In this document: in pieces, positions 38,144-46,744 of the stretch
Layout of the letters: every line of letters begins with the position of its first letter
How positions within the stretch are numbered: position 1 is the stretch's first letter
DNA from: Candidatus Latescibacterota bacterium
GTDB lineage: Bacteria; JAAXHH01
Direction of reading: 5' to 3'
Assembly (NCBI GenBank): GCA_022821085.1
Contig: JAJEEG010000006.1
Location: forward strand, 2,790,001 to 2,854,000
DNA: 64,000 nt
Made by a program: the position numbers and the translations under genes
The notes under the pieces: generated by a model
The model's input: the letters and a program-made list of their open reading frames with translations, nothing else
Database searches by the model: none
What the model was told of the DNA's origin: nothing

Positions 38144-38172
38144 TTGACAGCAAATGTCCACGTGTTTATGGT
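38144..38172 (+). promoter_or_regulatory. Sigma70-type promoter for phyH
   Basis: TTGACA at 38144-38149, 17-base spacer, TATGGT at 38167-38172. It would give a leader of about 155 bases containing the 21-base tandem repeats before the dioxygenase gene. Confidence 0.55.
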
Positions 38173-38259
38173 CTAGTCGAAATTCGCAGAGTGAACCCCA
38201 AGTGGCCGGTTTACGACCGTTACGAGACTGACGCGCGACCGGCCGGATCACCGATTCCT

Positions 38260-38322
38260 GGATTAGGCCGCGGCGTACAAGAATTAAGCCGCGGCGAACA
38301 AGGACTTGGCAGCGGCGTACAA
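38260..38322. repeat. Three 21-base tandem repeats in the phyH leader
   Basis: Units 38260-38280, 38281-38301 and 38302-38322 share the form GRAYTWRGCMGCGGCGWACAA; the first two are the more alike. The last unit runs straight into the AAGGAG ribosome site of the gene at 38334. Confidence 0.8.
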
Positions 38323-38333
38323 GGAGCGACCAG

Positions 38334-39083
38334 GTGAAAGATCTGAACGAAAAACTGGATCAACTGGAACGGGACGGTTTCGTGCTCCTCAAGGGCGCCT
38401 TGTCCCCGGAGGAAACCGAGCAGGTGCGGTCCCGGATATTCCACGCGAAGGAACAGGGCTGGGAAGAAGGTTTGAACGCGGTCGGGAACATGTGGTTCGA
38501 CACCCTGCTCGACCGGGAACCCGACGTCTTCGCCCCGCTCGTGGGCCATCCGAGCGTGGCCCCGCTGCTCTACGCCATGATGGGCAAGCAGTGCCAGCTC
38601 CGCAGCTTTCGGGCCCACATCAACCCCGGCGCCTACACCCAGGAATGGCACATGGACTTCTACGGCTACTGGAACGAAAAGCGGGAGACGGAAAAACGCA
38701 GGCTGGCCGTGCAGCCCAGCAGCGTGAACACGACCTTCTACTTCCAGGACAACCTCCCGGGCCAGGGCAATCTCCGTTTCGTCAAGAACGGACATCTCGC
38801 CGAGCCGCCCCACCTGTATCCCCGGATCGACCACGTCGCCTTCGAAGAATGGTGTTACGCCCAGGAACATGTCGTGCTGCACCCCATGGCCGGCGACGCG
38901 GTCGTCTTCCTCAGCCACATCCCCCACCAGGGCGCCAAGGAAGACGACGACATGGAACGGTGCAACGTGGTCTGCCACTACCAGACCTGCCCGATGTACG
39001 AAGGCGTCTGGTACGTCTCCAGTCCCCGTCCCTTCAACGGGTCCTTTCCCTTTCACAAGACCGCGCCGGCGGGGATGAACTGA
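38334..39083 (+). CDS. Phytanoyl-CoA dioxygenase (PhyH)-family protein
   Basis: 249-residue Fe(II)/2-oxoglutarate-type oxygenase. The N-terminus LDQLERDGFVLLKGALSPEE is the usual PhyH opening. The metal HxD is in YTQEWHMDFYG (about 99-109), the distal His in FLSHIPHQGAKED (about 194-206), and the 2-oxoglutarate-binding side is within the following strand. Members hydroxylate lipids, ectoine precursors or small metabolites; this substrate is unknown. GTG start with AAGGAG upstream. A second PhyH protein, not closely similar, is at 53642. Confidence 0.87.
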   Translation: MKDLNEKLDQLERDGFVLLKGALSPEETEQVRSRIFHAKEQGWEEGLNAVGNMWFDTLLDREPDVFAPLVGHPSVAPLLYAMMGKQCQLRSFRAHINPGAYTQEWHMDFYGYWNEKRETEKRRLAVQPSSVNTTFYFQDNLPGQGNLRFVKNGHLAEPPHLYPRIDHVAFEEWCYAQEHVVLHPMAGDAVVFLSHIPHQGAKEDDDMERCNVVCHYQTCPMYEGVWYVSSPRPFNGSFPFHKTAPAGMN

Positions 39084-39101
39084 CCTTCGCGACAAAATCC
39101 G

Positions 39102-39130
39102 TTGACACGGCGAAACCCGCCCCTTAGAAT
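39102..39130 (+). promoter_or_regulatory. Strong sigma70-type promoter for the HU gene
   Basis: TTGACA at 39102-39107, exactly 17 bases, TAGAAT at 39125-39130. Initiation near 39137 gives a leader of about 78 bases to the HU start, preceded by GGGAGGAGG. Among the best promoter matches in the window. Confidence 0.75.
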
Positions 39131-39214
39131 ACGTGCGGCGTTGTTAAGTTGAATTAATGCAAAGGGATAGCGTCCGATACGTACCGGTGTCCCGATTGCC
39201 GGGAGGAGGCCTTC

Positions 39215-39511
39215 ATGACCACCACCAAGAAAGAATTGGTGGAACTGATCAGCAAGCGTCTGGGGCTCAAGAAAGAACAGGTGTTTCCAGTGGTCGACCA
39301 GACGTTCGTGGCCATGCGGGACTCCCTGATCGAGGGAGACCGGATTGAAATCAGGGGATTCGGGGTCTTCGAGGTCAAGGACACAAAAGCCCGCACTTCC
39401 GCGCGCAATCCCCGCACAAGCGATATCGTTTACGTCCCGGCCGGCAAGAAGACCCGTTTCAAGCCCGGGAAACTGTTGAAAGAAGCCCTGCGGGTCCCCT
39501 TAGATGACTGA
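39215..39511 (+). CDS. HU/IHF-family nucleoid DNA-binding protein
   Basis: 98-residue histone-like protein that bends DNA as a dimer. MTTTKKELVELISKRLGLKK forms the helical base; IEIRGFGVFEVKDTKARTSARNPRT (about 47-71) is the beta-arm with the GFG-x-F and R-x-A-R-N-P intercalating tip, and VPAGKKTRFKPGKLLKEAL closes the fold. Whether it is HU or an IHF subunit cannot be settled from one sequence. The strong promoter and ribosome site fit an abundant protein. Its end overlaps the TPR gene by 8 bases. Confidence 0.93.
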   Translation: MTTTKKELVELISKRLGLKKEQVFPVVDQTFVAMRDSLIEGDRIEIRGFGVFEVKDTKARTSARNPRTSDIVYVPAGKKTRFKPGKLLKEALRVPLDD

Positions 39512-40376
39512 AATAAAGACGGACTGCAGCGCCCCCGCCATCCTGTCGACTTCTGGTATATACACCCGTCTGCTTCTGTTTCTTTGGCTGTTGTGCCTGA
39601 GTCCGTTCCTGAACGTCCAGGCCGCGCAACTTGCGCAGGCCGTCCAGGTCGCGCACCAGGACACTACCGCCGGCGCAGTACCGCCCCAGATCCCCTCCAT
39701 ATCGCTGGAACAAGCCGTCGCCCTTTACGAATCCGGCCGGAACGACCAGGCGCGCGAAGCCTTCCTGCGCATGCTGGACGACCAGCCTGAAGAGCCGGTC
39801 GTCCTGTACCACCTGGGACGCCTGGATCCGGACCGGGAGGCGGCCGAGCAGTATTTCCTGAAGGTCCTGCTGCACGGCTCAGAACACCCACTCGCGGACG
39901 ACGCGCTGCTGGAAGTCTCCCGCATCCAGATCGCCCTGGAACGACATGACGACGCGGTGAACGCCTGCAACCGGCTCCTGTCGGCCTATCCCGACTCGGA
40001 CCTGGAGGATGAAGCGCGCTTCCTGCTGGGGCAGGCGCTTCTTGCCGGAAGGCGGCCTGAACTGTCGCGCATGGTCTTCCAGCAGCTGCTTTCTTCCGAG
40101 CCTGATTCGACGCTCGTACGGCCGGCGCGACTCGCCATCGCGGAGAGCTACCGCGCGCAGGAGGATTTCATTGAAGCCGCCCGCCAATACCTCAAGTTCG
40201 AGATCGATTTTCAGGGCTTGGAAGGGCTCGAGACGGTCCTGTGGCAGGCGGGGCAATGCCTCGAAGCCGCGGGACGCAACGTCGAGGCCGGTTTCGTGTA
40301 TCAGCGGTTGATCAAGCGGTATCCCGATTCTCCGGAGGCGAACCGCGCCCGGGTGGAAAGGCCCCTGCTCGAATAG
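39504..40376 (+). CDS. Exported tetratricopeptide-repeat protein
   Basis: 290 residues. A hydrophobic segment (about 21-40, YTRLLLFLWLLCLSPFLNVQAA) acts as signal or anchor, followed by an Ala/Gln-rich repeat (QLAQAVQVA). From about 68 on it is helical TPR/YbgF-like: LYESGRNDQAREAFLRML, VVLYHLGRLDPDREAAEQYFL, ALERHDDAVNACNRLLSAYPDSDLEDEARFLLGQALLAG, AGRNVEAGFVYQRLIKRYPDSPEANRARV. It resembles BamD/CpoB-like periplasmic TPR proteins, but no specific role can be assigned. It is translationally coupled to the HU gene by an 8-base overlap. Confidence 0.75.
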   Translation: MTEIKTDCSAPAILSTSGIYTRLLLFLWLLCLSPFLNVQAAQLAQAVQVAHQDTTAGAVPPQIPSISLEQAVALYESGRNDQAREAFLRMLDDQPEEPVVLYHLGRLDPDREAAEQYFLKVLLHGSEHPLADDALLEVSRIQIALERHDDAVNACNRLLSAYPDSDLEDEARFLLGQALLAGRRPELSRMVFQQLLSSEPDSTLVRPARLAIAESYRAQEDFIEAARQYLKFEIDFQGLEGLETVLWQAGQCLEAAGRNVEAGFVYQRLIKRYPDSPEANRARVERPLLE

Positions 40377-40379
40377 CGA

Positions 40380-40418
40380 TGCGGCCGGCACTATCGGCCG
40401 GCATTATCGGGCCGGAAC
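40380..40418. repeat. Short GGCCGG-containing tandem repeat
   Basis: Three near copies of a 13-base unit built on ATCGGCCGGCATT, between the convergent TPR and M1 peptidase genes. GC-rich and self-complementary; it could double as a transcription-ending structure, though no T-run follows. Confidence 0.5.
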
Positions 40419-40456
40419 GACCCAGGTGCGGCGCGACCGGTGCGGCGCGTTCAGCG

Positions 40457-43198
40457 CTATCGGGCCGCCTTGAAGTACACCGAGAAATCCGGCGCGATGT
40501 CGATGCGCTTCGCCCTGTCCGGCAACACATACTCGAAGGTCTGACGCCTTTTGGTATTCCAGATCTCCCGCACGATCCGGTCGCCGTTTTCCAACTCAAT
40601 GACCAGGGGCACGATCGCATGGAATACACGGCCTTCCTGTTCCTGCAATAACTGTCCGCGCACCGTGAACCCGTTGCCGGTTCCCGCGCCGCCCGCTTCA
40701 CTGCCGGCATGATACACCCGGTAGACCGGATAACCCGTGTCCCGGATCCACTGGTCGAAGAACCAGTCCATCTCCCTGCCCGTTTCCGTTTCCACCGCGG
40801 CCGCGAAGTCCGCCGTCGTAACCAGCTTGCCCGCGTATTGCCGGCAGAACCGTGATAGCACGTTCATGAAGTGCTCGTCGCCGATAGTGTGGCGCAGCAT
40901 GTGGAGTACCATGGCGCCCTTCTCGTAGACGACGGCCTGGTAGTGCTCCCCGAGCCGCATGCCCAGGTCGATCGCACCGTTCCGATCGGCGAACAGGGCC
41001 TGGTCCGTGTGCCGTTTCAGCATCTCGCGGAACGCTTCGGGACCGGTCTCACTTTCGATGTACAGGTCCGCCGCATAGGTCGCCATGGCCTCCGAAAGCC
41101 AGGCGTCGCGGTACGTCTTCGGGACCACAGTGCCGCCCCACCACTGGTGGGCGAGTTCATGGGCCAGGAACCCGCGGAAGAGGTGTTGCACTTCCGTGTA
41201 CATGTGGGCGTGCAGGTTCGCTTCCAGGCTGAAGGCATCCTGGAAGTACAGTCCCCACAACATCAGCATCGACGGCAGGGCCCGCCCGAAGGCATAGTCG
41301 TCCGGCATCTGGACGATGTCTAGCTTTTCGTAGGGGTAGGGACCGAAGATCCCGCCGAAGTAGTCCAGCGCGGGGCCGATGTGCGTGAGGATCCGCGCCG
41401 TGTTCGACTCGGACGCGCGCCGGTCTTCGTCCACGCTGAGGATCACGTCGATGCCACCCGCGGAGACCGTGCGGGTACGGTTCTCGGAGATCGTCATGCC
41501 AAGTGAGGACACGGGCCGTGTCCGCTGCCAGCGTGTGACGCGCCTATCGTCCTCCGCATCGCTGGCCACAGGGGCGCCGACCGTCGCCACCGTCAACTTT
41601 TCCGGATAGCGCAGTTCCAGGTCGAAAGTGTACTGATCCTCGTTGGAATGAACGGGGAGCCACTGCTGGTTGGTCAACAGGCCGAAGAAACCGCCGCCGC
41701 CCCGGAAGACGTCGCCCTCGTACCAGAGGGTCAGCGTGGTGGTGCTGTCCCGCGGCACCGGCTGCCGGAACGGAACCGTGAGCCAGGTGCCCTGCCGCGT
41801 GAACAGCGCGCCGTCGCCGCCGGCGTAGTCCACGCGGTAGACTTCGAGATCCGGGTTCAGCGTGAAAGTCGCCGCGGTAAGCGGGTCCGCCCGGGACGTG
41901 ATTTCCAGGGTCGTCTTCATGCGCATGCGCCGGCCGCCATGCTCCAGGGACCCCGCGATTTCGTAGTGGTCCAGGGACAGCAGCGGCCCCTGGGGCGTCT
42001 CTTCCTCCGCGGCACGGTCGGACGGGCTCTCCGCGGCGCGGCCGAAAGGTTCCTCCGGTCCCGGTGAGAAACGGCACCAGACCACGGGCGGACTGATCTC
42101 CGGGTTCCTGGGAAACCCGCTCTTCTGGATCAGGCTGACCGATTCCGATTCATAAGGGCTGTTCGTATAGACGAGCCACCGGTCCGAGTCCGCGAGATCG
42201 ATCTCCGCCTGCAGGAAATCCGGATGGGTGTGGGCGAGAGAGAAACGTTCCCGGGCGGGTTTCATGTCCAGCAGGTTGTCCCGGTCGACGCGGTTCAGCA
42301 GCGCCTTCGCCCGGTCGAATGCCCGCCCGCCCCTGACGCGCGAAAGCGCCACGCCTTCCACCAGGTGCTCATATCCCCCGGGCGACAGGACCAGCACCAT
42401 CCGGTCGAATCCCGTCGTGTAGGAATCGCCGGTCGTGCGGGCGTACTTGTTCATCTGGTGACGTTCGACGCGGTCCGGCGGCGTAAAGGTGAATCGCCCC
42501 GCGCCCACGAGGACCGCGCGCCCGATCCGGTCTCCGGAGAAACCGGGCATCAGCAAACCGTCTTCGATCTCGAACACACCGGCGGGCCGCTCGATCGTCA
42601 GGTGGTCGAAAGCGTAGACCTCGTCCTCGCGCAGGGAGAACCGGAAGCCGAGGTGGGCCGCCAGCAGCGGTTCGAACTGTTCGGCCCTCCAGCCATCCCC
42701 ATGTTGCGCGAAACGGACGTCCCACAGTTCGGCCGAAAGCCGCTCTTCCTCTTCGAAGAAGACATTCAGCCGTACTTCGGGGCGGGCGAGGAGGCTGTCC
42801 AACGCATGGCGCTCCCTCAGCCTGATCCTGGCGTCGCCGTACCGTTCGGCCAGGGAAGGATCGCCTTCGCCGAGGACCTCTTCGAGGGGGTGCTCGCCAA
42901 CTGGCCGGTCATTCATTAGCCGGACCAGTTCCGCCAGGGCCGCTTCGATGGACGGGCCGGGGATGGCGGAACGGTCGGCGGCGCTGTCTTCAATCGCAGG
43001 ATCTTCGATCGCGGCGTCTGCCGGATGCGGAGTTTCGGCGGCGCGGTCGACAGCCGCCTGACCTTCGACGGCCTGAGGAAGTGGTGCCGCCGCGCTGACG
43101 ACTGGGATATCGGATGCGAGGGAGAAGAAGTTGAAAAGCAGGCCGGACAGAAGGGTGGGCAACAACCGGGAAGACGGACGTGGGGAGAAGGCGATCAT
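40457..43198 (-). CDS. M1-family zinc aminopeptidase, exported
   Basis: 913 residues with a signal peptide (about 1-38, ending VVSAAA). A repetitive Ala/Asp/Glu/Pro-rich stretch follows (about 40-80, containing AIEDPAIEDSAAD). The peptidase domain has zinc motif H680-E-L-A-H684 with third ligand E703 in LSEAMATY, 19 residues after H684 as in M1 enzymes. The catalytic domain is preceded by the M1 N-terminal beta domain (LDHYEIAGSLEHGGRRMRMKTTLEI). Residues about 90-330 form an extra N-terminal region with no recognised family. It probably trims peptides in the periplasm. Confidence 0.9.
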   Translation of the reverse strand: MIAFSPRPSSRLLPTLLSGLLFNFFSLASDIPVVSAAAPLPQAVEGQAAVDRAAETPHPADAAIEDPAIEDSAADRSAIPGPSIEAALAELVRLMNDRPVGEHPLEEVLGEGDPSLAERYGDARIRLRERHALDSLLARPEVRLNVFFEEEERLSAELWDVRFAQHGDGWRAEQFEPLLAAHLGFRFSLREDEVYAFDHLTIERPAGVFEIEDGLLMPGFSGDRIGRAVLVGAGRFTFTPPDRVERHQMNKYARTTGDSYTTGFDRMVLVLSPGGYEHLVEGVALSRVRGGRAFDRAKALLNRVDRDNLLDMKPARERFSLAHTHPDFLQAEIDLADSDRWLVYTNSPYESESVSLIQKSGFPRNPEISPPVVWCRFSPGPEEPFGRAAESPSDRAAEEETPQGPLLSLDHYEIAGSLEHGGRRMRMKTTLEITSRADPLTAATFTLNPDLEVYRVDYAGGDGALFTRQGTWLTVPFRQPVPRDSTTTLTLWYEGDVFRGGGGFFGLLTNQQWLPVHSNEDQYTFDLELRYPEKLTVATVGAPVASDAEDDRRVTRWQRTRPVSSLGMTISENRTRTVSAGGIDVILSVDEDRRASESNTARILTHIGPALDYFGGIFGPYPYEKLDIVQMPDDYAFGRALPSMLMLWGLYFQDAFSLEANLHAHMYTEVQHLFRGFLAHELAHQWWGGTVVPKTYRDAWLSEAMATYAADLYIESETGPEAFREMLKRHTDQALFADRNGAIDLGMRLGEHYQAVVYEKGAMVLHMLRHTIGDEHFMNVLSRFCRQYAGKLVTTADFAAAVETETGREMDWFFDQWIRDTGYPVYRVYHAGSEAGGAGTGNGFTVRGQLLQEQEGRVFHAIVPLVIELENGDRIVREIWNTKRRQTFEYVLPDRAKRIDIAPDFSVYFKAAR

Positions 43199-43228
43199 GA
43201 CCGTTTCATAAACGAGGAATGCATGACC

Positions 43229-43729
43229 CTAGTCCATCGAATTCCGGATTTCGATCAGGTGGTTACGCAACCACTGTATGAGTTCAGTTTGGGAGGAAGG
43301 ATCGGCTAGGGGGGCTTTCCGTTCGCCAGGCGCCGCCTCCTCATCGGAAGCGACCTGCTCCACGCCAGAAGCCGCCTGCTCGCTACGGTCCGCCGGCACC
43401 GGGCCAGGGTCCGCTTGCACCGGACCGGGCGCTGCCTTCTCCGCGGCGCGATCCGCTCTTTCCGCGGTTCGAGCCGCCTTCTCCGCCCCTCGGTTCGCCG
43501 AGGATTCCTGGAGCTTCTTTTTGGCACCGGCGATCGTGTAACCTTCGTCCCGGGTGAGCTGCTTGATCGTGCGGATCAGCTCGATGTCCTTCTCCCGGTA
43601 CATCCGCTTGCCGGCGCGGTTCCGCTTGATGCGAAGCTGGCCGAACTGATCTTCCCAGAACCTGAGTACGGACGGTTCCAGTTCGAGCATGGCCGAGACT
43701 TCGCTGCTGGAAAAATACAGCTTGTTCAT
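43229..43729 (-). CDS. MerR-family transcriptional regulator with disordered linker
   Basis: 166 residues. The N-terminal winged helix (about 4-70) is clear: LYFSSSEVSAMLELEPSVLRFWEDQF, RIKRNRAGKRMYREKDIELIRTIKQLTRDEGYTIAGAKKKLQ. This MlrA/HspR-like subtype regulates development or stress rather than metals. Residues 75-145 are an Ala/Glu/Pro-rich repeat (AEKAARTAERADRAAEKAA, then PGPVQADPGPVPADRSEQ), and a short helix ends the protein (QTELIQWLRNHLIEIRNSMD). Its start overlaps the der stop, so the two are coupled. The gene next to the M1 peptidase is in the same orientation. Confidence 0.85.
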   Translation of the reverse strand: MNKLYFSSSEVSAMLELEPSVLRFWEDQFGQLRIKRNRAGKRMYREKDIELIRTIKQLTRDEGYTIAGAKKKLQESSANRGAEKAARTAERADRAAEKAAPGPVQADPGPVPADRSEQAASGVEQVASDEEAAPGERKAPLADPSSQTELIQWLRNHLIEIRNSMD

Positions 43730-45051
43730 CGTTTCCCTTCCCGCCCGCGGATCAGCACGCGAATGGGCGAGCCCTCGAATACGAAGGCCTCCCGGAGCCG
43801 GTTCGACAGGTACCGCCTGTACGAATCAGGGATCGCGTCCGGATGGTTCACGAAAAACACGAAGGTGGGCGGCGCATTCTGTACCTGCGTGCAGTAGAGG
43901 ATGCTGGTCGCCCGTCCGTCCGGCGCGGCCGGGGGCGGATAGTAGGCCGTGATGCTTTCAACGACGCGGTTCAGCTCGCCGGTGGATACCCGGAGCGAAC
44001 GCATCTCGTGGACGTGGCGCGTCTTCTGCATGATCTGGGTCACCCCGCGGCGGGTCTCGGCCGAAACGAACAGGATCGGCGCGTAGTCGGCGAACCGGAG
44101 GTATTCCCTGGCCGTCTGGGCGTAGGCCTCGGTCGGATGCTCGGTCCGGTCCACCAGGTCCCACTTGTTGAAGGCGATGACCAGCCCCTTCCCGGCCTCG
44201 TCCACCTGCGAGACGATCCGCTGCTCCTGCGTGGCCAGGCCGTCGACGGCGTCCACCAGGAGCACCGCCACGTCGCAGCGCGCTATGCTCCGCATCGTCC
44301 GCGTGAAACTGTAGAACTCGATATCGCTCTTGATCCGCGACCGGCGCCGGAGGCCGGCCGTGTCGATCAGGCTGTACTTCACGCCCTGCCTTGTGATTTG
44401 CGTGTCCACCGAGTCCCGCGTCGTACCGGGAACTTCGGAGACAATCACCGTGTCCCTGCCCACGATGGCGTTGACCAGGGACGATTTGCCCACGTTCGGC
44501 CTGCCCACGATCGCCACCTTGATCGCACCGTCTTCCTCGTCCTCGACGGGCTCGGGATCGGGCATTCGCTCCGCCAGCAGGTCCATCAGGTCGCCCGTAT
44601 TGCGTCCCTTCAGGGCGGAGATCATCACGGGCTCGCCCAGCCCCAGGGCGCCGAACTCGTAGGCGTGATTCTCCTGGGCGCCGCTGTCCACCTTGTTGGC
44701 GACGACGATGACCCGCTTGCCGGCCCTGCGGACGACCTCGGCCGCCTTCTGGTCCAGGGGCGTGATGCCCGTGCGGACGTCCGTGACCAGCAGGATCACG
44801 TCGGCTTCGCTGACGGCCAGCCGGGCCTGCTGCTCGATGGCCGCCTCCATGGGCTCGTCGGATTCCGGAACCAGGCCGCCCGTGTCCACCACGGTGAACT
44901 TCTTCCCGAACCAGTCGGCGTCGGCGTAGTGCCGGTCCCGCGTAATGCCCGGGGCGTCGTGCACGATGGCGTCTCGGCGGCCGATCATCCGGTTGAACAG
45001 CACCGACTTGCCCACGTTGGGGCGTCCTATGATGGCGATGACAGGGGACAT
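43726..45051 (-). CDS. der: Ribosome biogenesis GTPase Der (EngA)
   Basis: Tandem-GTPase protein needed for 50S assembly. 441 residues. G domain 1 opens IAIIGRPNVGKSVLFNRM with DTGG and VANKVD; G domain 2 (about 178 on) has VAIVGRPNVGKSSLVNAI, DTAGL and AFNKWDLVD. The C-terminal KH-like domain ends with YCTQVQNAPPTFVFFVNHPDAIPDSYRRYLSNRLREAF. All motifs appear intact. It lies 6 bases after the DUF512 gene and is probably driven by the promoter at 46442-46470. Confidence 0.97.
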   Translation of the reverse strand: MSPVIAIIGRPNVGKSVLFNRMIGRRDAIVHDAPGITRDRHYADADWFGKKFTVVDTGGLVPESDEPMEAAIEQQARLAVSEADVILLVTDVRTGITPLDQKAAEVVRRAGKRVIVVANKVDSGAQENHAYEFGALGLGEPVMISALKGRNTGDLMDLLAERMPDPEPVEDEEDGAIKVAIVGRPNVGKSSLVNAIVGRDTVIVSEVPGTTRDSVDTQITRQGVKYSLIDTAGLRRRSRIKSDIEFYSFTRTMRSIARCDVAVLLVDAVDGLATQEQRIVSQVDEAGKGLVIAFNKWDLVDRTEHPTEAYAQTAREYLRFADYAPILFVSAETRRGVTQIMQKTRHVHEMRSLRVSTGELNRVVESITAYYPPPAAPDGRATSILYCTQVQNAPPTFVFFVNHPDAIPDSYRRYLSNRLREAFVFEGSPIRVLIRGREGKR

Positions 45052-45057
45052 GTTTGT

Positions 45058-46350
45058 CTAACCGTTCGCTCCCCTGAGTCCCGGAAGTTCCCGCACGTGG
45101 CCGGGGAAGAGTTCCACCGGCACCCCGATCCGCTTGCTCAGGCCGGGCAGGTTCATGTCGTCCAGCAGCAGGCCGTCGTCGTTCAGCACATTCGGCGGAA
45201 GGTACACGCGGTCGCCCACTTCCTCGTCCTTCAGCGCGTGGAGGATGTCCTTGCCGGTCAGCAGTCCCGACACCGTGATCCCCGGGCCGAAGAACGTGTT
45301 CTCCGCCACGACCAGATTCGCTTCCACGTGCTCCACCCGGTTAAGGGGTTCCACGAGCGAAGTCCGGACCACGTGCTGCGCCAGTTCGGCCGTGACCAGC
45401 GTCGTCCGGAGTGGTTCGGCCGCCCGTTCCGGGAGCGAATGCGTCTGTTCGCCCATTTCGGTTTCAAACTGCGTGACCATGCCGACGCCGTTCTCCACGA
45501 CAGGACAGTCCTCATAGAAAGACGGCGGAGGAAACGGCGTAGATGACATCAGGTACCACTCGTCGGACAGGTAGACCAGCGGATGCCCATGCCGATCGCG
45601 AAGCTCCTCCTGCCAGGCGCCGACCGTATCGATCATGCGCCGGGCGTAGTCCACGGTGACCGGCTCGAGGTGATACAGTCCCTGGCGGTGTTCGGTAAGG
45701 CCGACGGGCACGATGGAGATCGACTCCACCGCCGGATACAGTTCGGCCAGGTCGTCCACGGTCTTCCGCAGCGCGGGGCCGTCGTTGAGTCCGGGACAGA
45801 GGACGATCTGCGTCTCGATCAGGATGCCGCCCTCGGCCAGCCGCTCGAGGATGGGCATGACGTCCTTCGCCTTGGGCGCGCCCAGCAGCATCCGGCGCAG
45901 TTCCGGGTCCGTGGCGTGGACCGACACGTAGATCGGACTCAGGCGCTGCACGATGATGCGTTCGAGGTACGCGTCGGACGCGAAGGCCAGCGTCACGTAG
46001 TTGCCGTAGAGGAACGTGAGGCGCACGTCCTCGTCCTGGAAGTACACGGCCTTGCGCATGCCCTTCGGATTCTGGTGGATGAAGCAGAAAACACACTTGT
46101 TCGCGCAGGCCTGGTAGGGCGGTTCGTGGAGAGACAGGCCGAGGTCTTCATCCGGATCCTTCTCCACGTCGATCAGCACCCGGTTTCCATTGGCCTGGAG
46201 GATGTCGAGTTCCAGCACGTCTTCGCTGGACCAGAACCGGTAGTCGAGGGAATCCCTGACCCGGGCCTGGTTGATCCGGATCAACCGGTCCCCGGGGACC
46301 AGGCCGACATGTTCCGCAATGCTGTCCGGACGCACCTGTTCTATCCGCAT
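45058..46350 (-). CDS. PDZ / radical SAM / DUF512 protein
   Basis: 430 residues. A PDZ-like N-terminus (MRIEQVRPDSIAEHVGLVPGDRLIRINQ) leads to a radical-SAM-like region with ACANKCVFCFIHQNPKGMRK (Cys-x3-Cys-x2-Cys, about 79-98), and DUF512 at the C-terminus (SDEWYLMSSTPFPPPSFYEDCPVVENGVGMVTQFE, then PNVLNDDGLLLDDMNLPGL). This architecture is widespread in anaerobes and deep-branching bacteria and often neighbours der; its reaction is unknown. ATG at 46350 begins the PDZ sequence and overlaps a TTAGGTG; GTG at 46362 is possible. Confidence 0.88.
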   Translation of the reverse strand: MRIEQVRPDSIAEHVGLVPGDRLIRINQARVRDSLDYRFWSSEDVLELDILQANGNRVLIDVEKDPDEDLGLSLHEPPYQACANKCVFCFIHQNPKGMRKAVYFQDEDVRLTFLYGNYVTLAFASDAYLERIIVQRLSPIYVSVHATDPELRRMLLGAPKAKDVMPILERLAEGGILIETQIVLCPGLNDGPALRKTVDDLAELYPAVESISIVPVGLTEHRQGLYHLEPVTVDYARRMIDTVGAWQEELRDRHGHPLVYLSDEWYLMSSTPFPPPSFYEDCPVVENGVGMVTQFETEMGEQTHSLPERAAEPLRTTLVTAELAQHVVRTSLVEPLNRVEHVEANLVVAENTFFGPGITVSGLLTGKDILHALKDEEVGDRVYLPPNVLNDDGLLLDDMNLPGLSKRIGVPVELFPGHVRELPGLRGANG

Positions 46351-46441
46351 ATCACCTAACACTTTGAAATATCAGTGACAACAAAGCGTCATCACAAGCA
46401 ATCGTTTAAGTGTCTACATATAACGATTTGCGACTCTTGGA

Positions 46442-46470
46442 AATATAGAGAATCGGACCCTTTCTGTCAA
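46442..46470 (-). promoter_or_regulatory. Strong sigma70-type promoter for DUF512-der-merR
   Basis: On the minus strand TTGACA (46470-46465), exactly 17 bases, TATATT (46447-46442). Initiation near 46435 gives a leader of about 85 bases before the gene at 46350. Confidence 0.75.
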
Positions 46471-46575
46471 GGGGATTGGCGCGCTTACGGAACCCCTGGT
46501 TGGCGCACCTGGAAGCCAGCATGCGAGGGGTGCGGAAAACCTGTAAACACGCCCGCCGGGATACGGACTTTTCGC

Positions 46576-46605
46576 TTGCCCGCGGCGCCGAGATCGGGCT
46601 ATATT
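46576..46605 (+). promoter_or_regulatory. Possible sigma70-type promoter for leuC
   Basis: TTGCCC at 46576-46581, 18 bases, TATATT at 46600-46605, about 140 bases before the leuC ATG. The two TTTACAG repeats lie downstream of it, in the leader. Confidence 0.5.
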
Positions 46606-46744
46606 GGATAAGCTGGCCCGCCAGACGGATTCGCGGGTGTAAGCGTATGAATTTACAGTCTTTACAGGCCGCCGCACGGTGCTGTACGACCGGCGGACCG
46701 GCGCCGCGCCAGTTTATGCATCGGAGAATCCCGGGGAAACAGCG

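Larger units (their letters stand above)
46351..46744. other. Divergent regulatory gap before leuC
   Basis: 394 bases without a credible gene. It holds a minus-strand promoter (46442-46470), a plus-strand promoter (46576-46605), CCTGTAAA at 46540-46547 and two direct TTTACAG copies at 46652-46658 and 46661-46668 that are inverted relative to it. A dyad CGCACC...GGTGCG lies near 46504-46534. No T-box motif or leucine-rich leader peptide was recognised. Confidence 0.55.

Noticed and set aside
46351-46744. T-box or leucine attenuator before leuC
   Set aside because: No GGGTGGNACCGCG-like sequence and no leucine-rich short frame with a terminator hairpin was seen.
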